Below, one piece after another: positions 1 through 11,869 of a DNA stretch of 25,000 bases. Below the pieces are notes generated by a model. The model made no database searches, was not told the DNA's origin, and saw only the letters and a list, made by a program, of their open reading frames with translations. Positions within the stretch are counted from its first letter, which is position 1. Each line of letters starts with the position of its first letter. The translations under genes and the position numbers were made by a program. Origin of the DNA: Glandiceps talaboti (Eukaryota; Hemichordata; Enteropneusta; Spengelidae); contig NC_135561.1 of assembly GCF_964340395.1 (NCBI RefSeq), positions 1,567,501 through 1,592,500 on the forward strand. Reading direction: 5' to 3'.

Positions 1-1965
1 GTCATACATGTGATCAGCACATCACGTGCACTACTTCGAAAGTCACATGCTTCGGTTGGCAAAATATTACGACCAAATCAGAATATAGTTTATCACAAAA
101 CCACTAAAGTGGCACTAGCTTTGAAAATGTAAAATGTTATTAGTTACGGTTATCGGCGTGTAATCGATGCCATGGAAACCAAACTAACACAAGATTAAAA
201 CATATTAGTCAACTTATAAGGAATCCTGCCGCAAACATAAATTGTTTACCGTAAATTTGAAATGTAAACGTGTAAATCCGGTGGAATGACATTCAGGCAA
301 GGAATGGAAGAGTATCAATAATTAAAACATAGTAGGCTGTCTTCTTGGTTGCACAAGGAAAACCACTAAAGCGCTGTATCTATGGTAACCTTGGACAACA
401 TATACAGTATATTGCATAGTAGAAATTTAAATCAAAATAACATGACGACGACAAATTAAACCGAATCACTAATAATTAATTAATTAAATAATTGATTGTT
501 TTAACTTCAGATCGATCATACTACAGGCACTGACGGAAGTTGTCTAACGATGATACAGACGGAATGATTCCTTTGTAGTTAGAAACTATAAATCGGTGTC
601 GTCATGCTGTAATTAGTTTGTAGACGACCATTCATGTACGTGCAGTTTCCATAGAAACCGATGTTGTAAACATTCATGCGTGCACTTCAACCCAAGGCTA
701 TGGATACAGGAAAGCAAAGTACAGAAAATTGTACGGTAATCGTTATTTGTAATCAATCAACTTGGAAGGAGAATGACGCGACTCTGTAGTAATTTAATTT
801 TAAGTGAATCTGAACAAATGACAAAAATTACATGATTTCATACTAGAGTCTCTTAAAGCATGCATAGATGTGTATGTATAAAGCATGTCTTGACTTGGAA
901 TTCGGGAATTCAAAATAAAAAAATCTGGATTTAATTTGAAGGTGGTAATTTAAGTGTTCGAGTAGTCTGAACTAATATCCCTAGGTTCACTTGAAAGTCA
1001 CTTATGGTGTAATTTTCGGTAATTTTACATTGGTAACGAACTGAAATCATTACTTAGTCAATCAAACATTCGCGTTAATGATGTGCATTATTTTACAATA
1101 TCTGCCAAATCTGTATCAGTCTGGAAAGAAAGGTTTCAATGACATTCTATTTGTAAGAAAGGTAGATATATTCAAAAGTGTACTGAAGTGGTATAAATGG
1201 GTGTGGCTTTATTGTTTCATATCTAGAATCAGTACTCAACTATTGCAGAGTACGTCATGAGGTCTAGTTAGTGATTTTCTTCTTTGTTCCGATAATGAAA
1301 TCGTGTTTTTTGGATTTATCAAGTTTTCGTTGTAGTAATTCTTCTTCTAGAAGTCGCAAGATTACATTAACTTAAACGTAAATGCTTGTCTCAGTGCATT
1401 CTATAAGATACGATAGAGTTTGAGTAACCCTTATCGGCAATCTTACCCTTTATACATCACTTACACGAGTTACATGGGGAATTACGATTATGAAAGAGGT
1501 TTCACATTTTACTGAAGATTTGCATGCTAACGATTCACATCTAGGCAGTTGGCTATGATCAAAGTGTTTTGTGTCACAAAACGAGAATACTTGTAGAGGT
1601 ATATGGAAATGTATTGCGTATGGTTTTCAAAACCCAGACATGCCGGCTGTCAGCTAGTAATCGACTGGCCAATACAACTACTAGTATTACATGTAATAAG
1701 CTTACCCCACAACTTTACAGGTTATGTCGACAGAGTTTGACACGGATTCTCACATTTCTGAGAAACAAAACACTTGCATACAGTTTGTAAGATTCAAATA
1801 TCTTTCATGCAGACTTTTTTGGAGATGCACCTGACATATTGTAGTTGATCTCCGTGTATGTACTGGGCATAATATCGCACGTCCAGTCTATCATTCTGTC
1901 TCTGTCCTATACTGTGCAACTCCGGGCTGTTTTATGAAACTGGTATTATACAATTTTAAACTTGC
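1..1965 (-). other. Partial intron 3 of the channel gene; no exon found
   Basis: The minus-strand sequence after the GC donor at 1965-1964 was read for the expected next exon (about 83 bp, encoding the CP..L..FP.D.Q.C Cys-loop), without success. The region is unique AT-rich DNA with scattered stops in all frames and no clear repeat. The short open frames here have no recognisable similarity. Confidence 0.6.
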
Positions 1966-1967
1966 CT
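1961..1967 (-). promoter_or_regulatory. Non-canonical GC splice donor (AG|GCAAGT)
   Basis: Exon 3 ends TCAAG and the intron begins GCAAGT. Except for C at +2 this is a perfect match to U1 snRNA, which is the known pattern for functional GC-AG introns. The site leaves phase 2 and splits the Arg codon after SS, where the family's intron lies. No GT donor nearby preserves length and phase. Confidence 0.8.
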
Positions 1968-2183
1968 TGAACTTAGAAAAACGTCTCCATTAGGATATAT
2001 CCTAAGTAATCTATTCTCTGTAGTAACGGAGTGCAAGAATCCCCGCTTTTCGTTCGGAAGAAAGAGATCAGGTTGCCATAGCAAATTGGCCGATTCTCCT
2101 TGTAGCACCATCGTTTCACTGCTGTTAAATTGTAACCGATTATCATTCCAACGTTGACGAAGAAATATTACTAGGCCATAATC
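1966..2183 (-). CDS. Exon 3 of the same channel subunit (agonist-site loops D and A)
   Basis: The exon follows an acceptor CACCCAACAG preceded by a branch-point-like CATTAAC about 30 bases upstream. It encodes residues 82-153 plus two bases. The read begins DYGLVIFLRQRWNDNRLQF: FLRQ.W carries the loop D Phe and Arg that contact the agonist carboxylate in glycine receptors. It continues with LLWQPDLFLPNEKRG (loop A; conserved W, PD and NEK) and HSVTTENRLLRIYPNGDVF. The HSVTT.N.LLRI..NG.V pattern is closer to glycine receptor alpha than to insect GluCl or GABA-A. Length 218 bp, phase 0 in and 2 out; family counterparts are 221-224 bp, so one or two codons are missing near the middle. The exit is a GC donor, AG|GCAAGT. 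N-S-S at 101-103 is a sequon. Later parts (Cys-loop, loops B/C/E, four membrane helices) are not in the window, so anion selectivity is inferred from similarity only. Confidence 0.92.
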
Positions 2184-2235
2184 CTGTTGGGTGAAGGAAC
2201 ATCGAATTAAGTTAATGATATGTAGAGTTGATAAA

Positions 2236-2323
2236 GGTAGTGATGTACGTCATAAAAGGTAATGATGTACGTCATAAAAGGTAGTGATGTACGTCATAAA
2301 AGGTAGTGATGTACGTCATAAAA
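2236..2323 (-). repeat. Four-copy 22-bp tandem repeat with CRE-like core, just upstream of the exon 3 acceptor
   Basis: Units start at 2236, 2258, 2280 and 2302 and are almost identical; the second differs at one base (GGTAATG instead of GGTAGTG). Each holds TGATGTACGTCA, an imperfect palindrome containing the CRE/AP-1-type half site TGACGT on the minus strand. The array lies 52-139 bases upstream of exon 3 on the transcribed strand, just beyond the likely branch point, so it could affect splicing or bind bZIP factors. Function is inferred. Confidence 0.9.
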
Positions 2324-2490
2324 GCAATCCAAGACATTCAATATTGTGGGATGATAATTCACATATATGTTACCTGCCGTCGTCCTCACTTTCGCTCTTG
2401 TAAATAAATTAAGCTTACCAACATATGTTTTAAAATTATTTAATATTATATCAGTGGATTGGCGTCTAGATGGTTGGATACACGCATGCC

Positions 2491-2637
2491 ACACACATAC
2501 ATACATACATACATACATACATACATACATACATACATACATACATACACACATACATACACACACACATACACACACATACACATACATACATACATAC
2601 ATACATACATACATACATACATACATACATACATACA

Positions 2638-2669
<32 letters not shown>

Positions 2670-2672
2670 CAT
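2491..2672. repeat. CATA microsatellite with CA-rich interruptions
   Basis: About 180 bp of ACAT units, interrupted near 2546-2585 by CACACA segments. It lies in intron 2. Open frames through it (repeating Tyr-Ile-His-Thr or Met-Tyr-Val-Cys) are repeat translations, not genes. Confidence 0.98.
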
Positions 2673-3416
2673 AAAGTAATTTATATCATAACAATCGAGG
2701 CATACCACATTGGTATGATAGTCATAGTCATGTTAATTAATTGATTTAATCCAGAGCTTACTAGCAAATTTAATACATTCTTCTTGTCTCCACTGAATAC
2801 TTGATTTCCTTATCAAATTGCTTTGCGTACCTTGGAATTGTAAAGCTGTTTTTGTCGTAAGAGCTATATTTCCCATGTGTATTTGTTGTTACACATGCAA
2901 TCTTGTAAATTATCCTTAAAGGTTTTTCAACGCTCCAAAACTAGTACTTGAAAAGTACCCGCCCGACACACAAAAACACATCGTTAACGACTTATATAAG
3001 CTATGTATGCCAATTAACATTAATAGTAGAGTCATTGAAAACATGTTTTACAAGCAAACCTATTTGTCAAGGTATAACCTGGTCAACTTGGGAAATGTGT
3101 TCATGTTCTCGTCATCCCAGATGTAGATGTAATTCTTACCATTATTGCCATTTTCTTACATCATGATTAAATCAACAGTTTCAATTCACATTAGACAATT
3201 GTATATCCAAAGTGAACGTTTAAGATTAATTGGAATTATACCATCCACAAGCCAAGTTAAAAAAAAAGGAATATATACTCTGGTCGTTCTACGTCACAAC
3301 AACGTGCGTCTATGTCATAACAACTCGTGTCTACGTCACTGGTTCTACTGTGTTCGAAATATGAGTCAAAACGTTCAATTTCTTTGGATATTATTGGCGC
3401 TGGTATAATTAATATA
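2673..3416. other. Intron 2 sequence without recognised features
   Basis: AT-rich DNA. Around 3288-3340 there is a loose threefold repetition of CTACGTCAC / CTATGTCATAACAAC, a weak echo of the CRE-like array at 2236. No exon with family similarity was seen. Confidence 0.5.
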
Positions 3417-3549
3417 ATGTTATTCCCCAATATTTTTCTTCTTTCAGTCGGAAAATACTCGTGACCTAAGGGTTGTCACCACGAGTCGCTTAGGTCATTA
3501 TATTAGTATTTTCCTTGGCTGAACGAAGGCAAATATTGAGGAATAACAT
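3417..3549. mobile_element. Palindromic MITE-like element, copy 1
   Basis: The left end ATGTTATTCCCCAATATT is the inverted complement of the right end AATATTGAGGAATAACAT. The complementarity continues inward through GGAAAATACT and GTGACCTAAG / CTTAGGTCA, so almost the whole 133 bp can fold back on itself. There is no coding capacity. It shares ends and interior (CAATATT, TCTTC, GTCAC.ACGAGTCG) with the copy near 5631. The target-site duplication is unclear; AT may be shared by both ends. Likely a non-autonomous DNA transposon family. Confidence 0.8.
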
Positions 3550-5630
3550 GCAATTATACTATATCCATTTCCAGGTAAGTTTGGACATTTTTTATAAAAA
3601 GTAAAATTGTCTTGGTTGTATCTCGTAAATAGTCTTTCACTGGGATATGACGTAGACGAAAGATATTGCTAAATGTACCAGCTTAATTTATTACTTAGTA
3701 CTTTATCAATTCAACCGAATGCTGCCTGGATCAGCTCATGGGAAGATGTCATAAAATGCATGAGGTACAGTCATCATTTAGCGAGAATGCATGTCAATAT
3801 AATGGGATGATATTTTTGTCAAGGACCAAGATGTTGTTTTTAGACGAATTCGAGTTAGGTGAATTTGCATACACAATTTAGTGCCTTGGCAGAATTCGAG
3901 GGAAGATGGTTCCCCAAAGACCATTACATCACAAACATTACTCTATACTATTCGCTAGGCACTATTTAATCTTAATTTCTGTAGACATTGTTATGACTAG
4001 TTTTAATAGTCTATATATCAACTCACTATTTATTATCTAGGTGAAGAGAATGGTTTGAACTCGTCATCTACTACTGCTATTAGTAGATCCATTAATGCAA
4101 AGATTGAATTTACTGCTACGTTTGACATCAACAAATTGCATTTCAAAGTGTTGACACTCTGTGATCTCCGGGGTCAGGATAGAGTTATCCATTATCTTTC
4201 TATCATCAGTAACTGTTAGACTTTTTTTAACGTCATTGATTTTCATACATTCCTACGTTCTTTATTCTTTTGCAAGCTATTGCCATTTTAGGCAGTTTTT
4301 TCAATTTTCTTTCGCGCAAACAATGTTTTGCCACTTCACTCATCATACATTTTTATTTAGATTGATGTTTTAACACATATCTCTATCACAAGCCTAACAA
4401 TTAGGGTGAAAGCGTTGTTTGACCTCTGGACAATGTAAGGACAGCTCACTAAAAGTACGGTAAAATAAAGCTATTATTGCTCAGACATATCTCAACAACG
4501 AATATGTCATAATGACCCTTTGATTGATTTAGTTCTTGGGCAACTCATTATATTTGTCCATGAAATAATTCTATTTACATTAAACCGAATCATGTTGAAT
4601 AGGTATTATCAGAGACAGGACTTGTGTACAGAATATTATCAGAGACATGACTAGTATACAGGATATTACTCATTGGTTTAAAATCTCTCTACTATAACAC
4701 ACAGAATAATTGAATAATTGCTTAATTACGAGACAAAATATTCATGAATCCCAACGGCTTACCTTCAGATAAACTCATTACAATTCATTATTTATCTAAT
4801 ACGTATACATGTCTGTTAGGTCACACGAGGTAATGGTAGACACCCGTTAGAACAATGGAGGTGAAGAAATTTCAATTTGATGACAATCACACGAAATTTG
4901 TGTTATGTGAAGTTATGGAATGTTCTTCAGGTATTTTACGACTTTGTTTCCTGGCGTGTCCTTCCCCTTTAATTGCATTTGTGATTTATAATAACTTGTT
5001 ATGACCAGGAGTTGTTATAATTGGATTTGCATACACGACTGACATAATTGAGTAGTCATTATAGGGCTGAATAATGTTGTTTTTCAATAAAGCGAATAAC
5101 AATTGTGTCTCAATGTTTTATTTGTGTTGTTCGTGTCATAAAACACGTCAAGACACGCCATGAATATTCATGAAAATACCCATTTACTGCAGTGGCGTTC
5201 CACTTTAAAATATCACATGCTTCATCTCCAACCATATTACTGTAACCATATGTGTCATTCACAATAATTATCAGCACCATCTTATATAATTCGTTACATT
5301 GTTCGTTATAATACAAACTGTTACACCCAATCACTACACTGTATACATTTTGAATGAAAGTATTACGTACGCCGTAGATTTTGCCAAATCTCAAAATATG
5401 TGGTACAAATTAAAAGTAATCGACACATCCCATACATTAAACCCTGACATATCATTATCACCACCATGATGGATAATAACTAAATGTCAACTACATTATA
5501 GACATCATGACTCTCTTCCATCTAGACAACTATTTTTAAAACTGAAACATTTGTTGTGTGAAGTAATGTAATTACGTGAGAGAATTTATTATTTGGCGGG
5601 AAAGTTCACAGTACTGAGGAATGTGTAGAT
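3550..5630. other. Intron 2 sequence, mostly unique, with a 30-bp duplication
   Basis: A 30-bp direct duplication (TATTATCAGAGACA...GTATACAG type) occupies 4604-4663. The remainder has no recognised exon, RNA gene or repeat. A minus-strand open frame at 5110-5394 (94 codons) has no family features, no supported splice sites and is not in a sensible position for this gene. Confidence 0.5.
4604..4663. repeat. 30-bp tandem duplication
   Basis: Two adjacent copies start at 4604 and 4634 with TATTATCAGAGACA, and a truncated third (TATTAC) starts at 4664. A few substitutions separate them. Confidence 0.85.
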
Positions 5631-5771
5631 ATAATTCTCCAATATTTTCTTCTGTCAGCCAAAGAAAACACGAGGAAGCCTTGTCACTACGAGTCGGTAG
5701 ACGAGTGGTAACAAAACCAGTAGGTCACAAGTATTTTCAGGCCGAATAAAGACAGATAGTACGGAATAATA
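5631..5771. mobile_element. Palindromic MITE-like element, copy 2
   Basis: The left end ATAATTCTCCAATATTTTCTTC pairs with the right end ...GATAGTACGGAATAAT after inversion. Inner arms TTGTCACTACGAGTC and GACGAGTGGTAACAA are also complementary. It is homologous to the 3417 element but diverged, with a longer inner loop. It lies about 2 kb away in the same intron. Confidence 0.75.
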
Positions 5772-6462
5772 GAATATACATCCAACAAACATGAAGCATG
5801 GAAAATATGGGTGAGGTGCAACATTTTAACTCATATTTCGAGCACTCCAGAACCAATGAAGTAGAAGAAAGTTGTTGTAACATAGAACGATCAGGGTATA
5901 AAACCATACTTTTGTTAGGACGCGTTCAATCAGGCTTGTGGAGTATACTAGAATTTGTCCACACCTATTTGTCAGTTAGACACAGACCTTTAAGTTGTGG
6001 CTTTAAAAGGAATGGAGAAGATAACTACTAGTTCTTATTTTATATTAAAGGATTAAATTTGAATGAAGCATACCATATACATTTCAGAATCGATTCCAAA
6101 ACATGGTGTCAAATCAGTATATTGATATGAAAAATATATACAATTTATTACATTTATAAACTGATATGTCCCAACACAAAGTCAGTGAAGATATACATAT
6201 TTCAACATGCATTACTAATTCATTTGAAATCTATTTGCCTCGGAAGTACATTTGGTGTAAACAGTCAATTAGGTCACACATGATTGGGTTGACTTTCACA
6301 GCGACTCTTGTGATTACTTCACAACCAAGCTACATACATACACTGAGAGCAGACATGAATGTGAACAGTATCTCATCAAGTAAACGTGAGCTTTTCAAAC
6401 TTGTCTTGACTAATTGATTTGAATAAGTGCAATTGATAATATGTACATACTTTGGTGCAAAG
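5772..6462. other. Intron 2 sequence without recognised features
   Basis: AT-rich unique DNA. Plus-strand open frames at 5798-6031 and 6166-6417 show no recognisable domain and no convincing splice or initiation context. Confidence 0.45.
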
Positions 6463-6807
6463 TATTGTTTTACATGTCTATGCACTATCAATATGACACA
6501 ATGTATTATTATCATTTTACATGTCACTGTACTATCAGTGTGAAATGATGTATTATTTTACATGTCTCTGTGCACTCAGTGTGATATAATGTATCATTTT
6601 ACATGTCACTGTGCTATCAGTGTGATACGATGTATCATTTTACATGTCACTGTGCAATCAGTGTGATATAATGTATCATTTTACATGTCACTGTGCTATC
6701 AGTGTGATATAATGTATCATTGTACATGTATCTGTTCAATCAGTGATATACTATGTATCATATTTGATGTCTCTGTGCTGCCAGTGTGAAACGAAGTATC
6801 ATTACCT
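6463..6807. repeat. 41-bp minisatellite with internal hairpin, about eight units
   Basis: Unit starts are at 6463, 6510, 6551, 6592, 6633, 6674, 6715 and 6756, plus a partial at 6797; a six-base insertion separates the first two. The core is TATCATTTTACATGTCACTG then TGCTATCAGTGTGATA. CACTG...CAGTG inside each unit can form a stem, and ACATGT is palindromic. Central units are nearly identical and flanking ones are diverged, as expected from unequal exchange. An isolated degenerate unit occurs near 7255-7295. Confidence 0.95.
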
Positions 6808-7432
6808 CACGCTTCCATTAAAGGTGGTTATTGTATTGCGATGTCGGTGTCACAGTTTCCTCAAAAACGGATTGTTCAATTCCAACGATATTTAGTATAC
6901 ATATGTTAGAGTTATGACTAGAACTTGGCTTTGGCAAACATTTCCTGAATATTAATGTTATATTTACACGAATAACTATTTTCATTAACAATTTCGAATG
7001 CAAGGATATAATTTCAAATAACTCTTATATGCACTGACGATAACAAAGTAGTTCATACATTCTCTATAACCGGTTGATGTAGTTTGTAATTTTCACGAGT
7101 CATTTGCTCAATTAATGATTCGAAATTTACAAATTAACTGAGATAACATGCATGGTAGCTAAGAATTACACAGTCTGATAATTAATGGGTGAAGAAACTA
7201 ATCAAAAGGCTTTACTGAAGGCATTCAGTTTACATCTAGTAGTAGATGTCTCGTGTGTTATCAATGTGATACAGTCTATCATTCTACAGGTCTGCCATGA
7301 GGATATGTATCTAGTTATGTAAGTAATTGCCAAGGTCAGTGCGAAAAAGCAGCATAAAGAAAAGAAACACTAGGCATAATAAACTAGGCCTGACATCTTT
7401 CGATCTAATTACTGCAAAAAGTTGCTGACTTT
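6808..7432. other. Intron 2 sequence with one stray minisatellite-like unit
   Basis: Mostly unique AT-rich DNA. At 7255-7295, GTTATCAATGTGATACAGTC TATCATTCTACA resembles the 41-bp unit to the left, suggesting the array was once wider. No exon was recognised. Confidence 0.5.
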
Positions 7433-7515
7433 ATTAAAAGGAACAGGTAATATGGTTTTGTAATTCTCTTTCGCGTACATACGTAATCCCATTCATTATT
7501 ATGAAAATACTAATC
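7433..7515 (+). repeat. Diverged duplicate, copy A
   Basis: GACTTTATTAAAAGGAACAG then GTAATATGG...TTTGTAATTCTCTTTCGCGTACATA...CCATTCA...TGAAAATACT is similar to the segment beginning near 8065. The two copies are about 630 bp apart in the same orientation with many substitutions and small gaps. Confidence 0.7.
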
Positions 7516-8064
7516 CTCTTGCAAAAAGTCGGTGATATTTTGGTAACGCGTTCTTCGGATTTGTCATATGATATTAAATTTAGTATTTTTTGTGTGTTAA
7601 TACCATCCTAAGTAATTATTGAAAGTACATGTACTTCTCATAATATTCAATATCAAATCTTATATTTTCTTCTTACCCTTCTATGTTCCAATGTCTGGAT
7701 TCTCTATAATCCTCTTACTACATTACGAAATAACAACAAATTGACAAATATTTGCTAATATCGTAATTTTACTTCAACCATACGTTTGACTGTATTTTCT
7801 GCGATTGGAAATGTCATTCTACCTTGTATAATCTATAATGTGTGTTTTTCAGCATAGTCTAAGTTCGAGTCACTATAATACTCTGATGAACGAAATTGAA
7901 AACATGTGTGCTACAATAACCAATATCTAACAAATGATATGTTCTCGTGCGATGCGAGAGCTGAATCGACGAGATTCAATATGGCGTCGTCTATGTACGG
8001 TCTGGTTATCGAATCTCCACGTTCATAGCTGCATGATCTGGGCACCTATTCCATATGTATTATA
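7516..8064. other. Intron 2 sequence with a short F-box-like open segment
   Basis: Mostly AT-rich DNA. A plus-strand open frame starts at 7934 and runs through copy B to 8227. Its residues ELNRRDSIWRRLCTVW resemble the end of an F-box domain (pattern D..LW...C...W). No F-box N-terminal half, convincing acceptor or continuing exon was found, so this is not called a gene. Confidence 0.3.
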
Positions 8065-8150
8065 TGACTATAAAGGAACTGGTAATATTGCCCATATTTT
8101 TGTAATTCTCTTTGGCGTTCATATGTCATCCTATTCACTTTGTGAAAATA
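8065..8150 (+). repeat. Diverged duplicate, copy B
   Basis: GACTATAAAGGAACTGGTAA then TATTG...TTTGTAATTCTCTTTGGCGTTCATA...CCTATTCA...TGAAAATACT pairs with copy A. It could be a segmental duplication or an old dispersed repeat; no terminal repeats were seen. Confidence 0.7.
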
Positions 8151-8547
8151 CTCACCATAATCTAAGCATTAACTTTAGGGATATTATTGTACCTAAACTA
8201 TCTTTCTTGTTTACCCTTGTTATGTAAAACATATTATGATTTGATATAACTTGAACCTAGATCCCTACATCACCATGACAATGTAACAAAACACTGCAGG
8301 TCGATGCAGAAGATTGCAGCATATATATATATATATGATCGATCGATGGAGAGATTATTGCATTGATTGATCCGTTCAAATCCTAGTACATTCGTATTGT
8401 ATATACAACATATTGCCATCTAGAAGATTAAGCATAAAGTATATGTATATTTCATTAAACGAATTAATCACCATTCTCAAGGATTAGATGTGTTTGCAAA
8501 TGTCATTATCATGAACACCACATGTATGTGTATTCCAATTTACTCAC

Positions 8548-8615
8548 CATTGTTGCTTCCTTTATAGAGTCAAAATCACTGACGTAAATATCTATGGTAA
8601 CATTGGTTGGTGGAC
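8548..8615 (-). CDS. Exon 2 of the same channel subunit (conserved 68-bp exon, first beta strands)
   Basis: An acceptor TTTTCAG precedes the exon and a donor ATG|GTGAGT follows it. With the last base of exon 1 it reads GPPTNVTIDIYVSDFDSI then KEATM (residues 59-81). This matches the family pattern GPP.NV...I.V.S..SI.E..M for beta strands 1-2 of the extracellular domain. It is exactly 68 bp with entry phase 1 and exit phase 0, the size and phase known for the corresponding exon of vertebrate GABA-A and glycine receptor genes. N-V-T at 63-65 is a possible glycosylation site. Introns of about 7.1 kb upstream and 6.4 kb downstream isolate it, so length-filtered ORF searches miss it. The glutamate before the terminal Thr-Met is the conserved E of the SISE(V/T).M motif. 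Confidence 0.92.
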
Positions 8616-10140
8616 CTGAAAATTATTGGGAAATCATTGCATGAATTAGAATCCTTGAAGAGTGTATCGTCTGCATATACAAGTAAAAACAAAGAAACGA
8701 AACAGAAGGCTTCAGGGAAAGACAAGTCTGACACAGCAGAGTCAGGGATGAAAAACAAAACAGTCTTCCATTATATGTTCGTTTGACTTCCACTGTTAGC
8801 AGATGAATGGTGGTACCGATGGTTTATAATGTGAAAACACAAACCGATTATTATTAAATTATTTCTTTCCCTACGCAATGCCTCTCAACCAGTACTCAGA
8901 ATATAGGTAGTTTGGTTAACTCCAATAATAGACATGGGTGTAGCTTCATTATCTGTGCTGAAAAGGGGTTCCGAAAGATACCATATGGAATCGTCCATTT
9001 TCCACATAAAAGACAATAATTTAAAAGCGAAAGCTTTGGGGTATATGTGGTTCTAAAAGTAGCTTACTAAAGTATGTTTGATAACTTTGACTACTGAATA
9101 ACAGCCACGGTCGAGCTTATCAAGATAGCAATTATGCAAATTTAATTCAGATGATCGTTGTTTTCATTTTGTGCCAGGTTAGAAATAAAACCGAACGGCA
9201 GTGGTACGTATTTACGAATGCTCCTAATGATCTAGATCTCAGGGCATAGCCAATGTGTTATGGGACCATGTCACAAATGTACATAACAATCTGCATTGGT
9301 TCTAATATTACTTCCATAACGACGGTACTTTAATTTTGAAAACCATTACGTGTTACGACTTGTAGTCTAAGAGTTACATTTCATTTAATTACGTAAATGC
9401 TCTACGTATAGTAGGTTTTTATCAAACAAAAAATTCACATCCAACAGAAATAGGATACATTTCAGATGAAACAATTAACACGCGATTGATCTGGTCAGAA
9501 GGATTAATGTGAAAATCTATTAAGCAAATCGCCTTACAGGTATCAAATTGCTCTCCAGCCACATCACATTATATTGAATATTCGAGAGCAATCTAAGTTG
9601 TACTAATTTCCGGACATTGATAGCGGAACCTGGTAAATATATAATTATAGCTTTTCTCGTTGTAGCTGGTAACGTTCCAGGAGTAAGAGTAGAATGGTAT
9701 ATTGGTGTCTATTTTCCTCACAGCTATTTATGACGTGTGTGAAAGATCCATATTGTAGAAGAGATGTTATGCGAATGAGATTCCGTAAATTTATATTCAT
9801 TTCATCATTCCCAGGTACCTACATATATTTGATATATATGATAATCAATTCTACCGAATGAATATTACAGGTCATGAATACTTCATTTTTACATTGATGA
9901 TAATATATGGATGTATTAAGGAGAAGTAAGCCAAATTCATGTGCGCACTTCATCTGCACATAATCCAATATAATAGGCAATTTGCTTAAATAGTATATTT
10001 TGGTCTTCCTGGCTAAATAATGGACTAAATATTGTGGGTGTGCAAAATAAGGTTGAAACGACAAATCTAGTGGGTCCATTTATCTCTTACGAGAGTCTAG
10101 ATTGTTTAACTCGTCCAAGTCTTTTGTTAGCCCGAGATGT
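8616..10140. other. Start of intron 1 (minus strand), no recognised features
   Basis: Upstream of exon 2 on the transcribed strand. AT-rich unique DNA. Minus-strand open frames at 8576-8758 and 9819-10079 carry no family motif; the first merely reads exon 2 and its flank in another frame. No repeats longer than short runs were seen. Confidence 0.5.

Positions 10141-11869
<1,729 letters not shown>

Noticed and set aside
1495-1570. Minus-strand CDTKHFDHSQLPRC as a candidate Cys-loop exon
   Set aside because: Spacing between the cysteines is 12 rather than 13, the FP.D motif is missing, and no acceptor or donor in the required phases fits.
2294-2744. Several overlapping open frames on both strands
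   Set aside because: They translate the CATA microsatellite (Tyr-Ile-His-Thr / Met-Tyr-Val-Cys periodicity) and have no unique domain.
3560-3580. TTTCCAG|GTAAGT on the plus strand
   Set aside because: Acceptor and donor coincide with no exon between them; no coding context on that strand.
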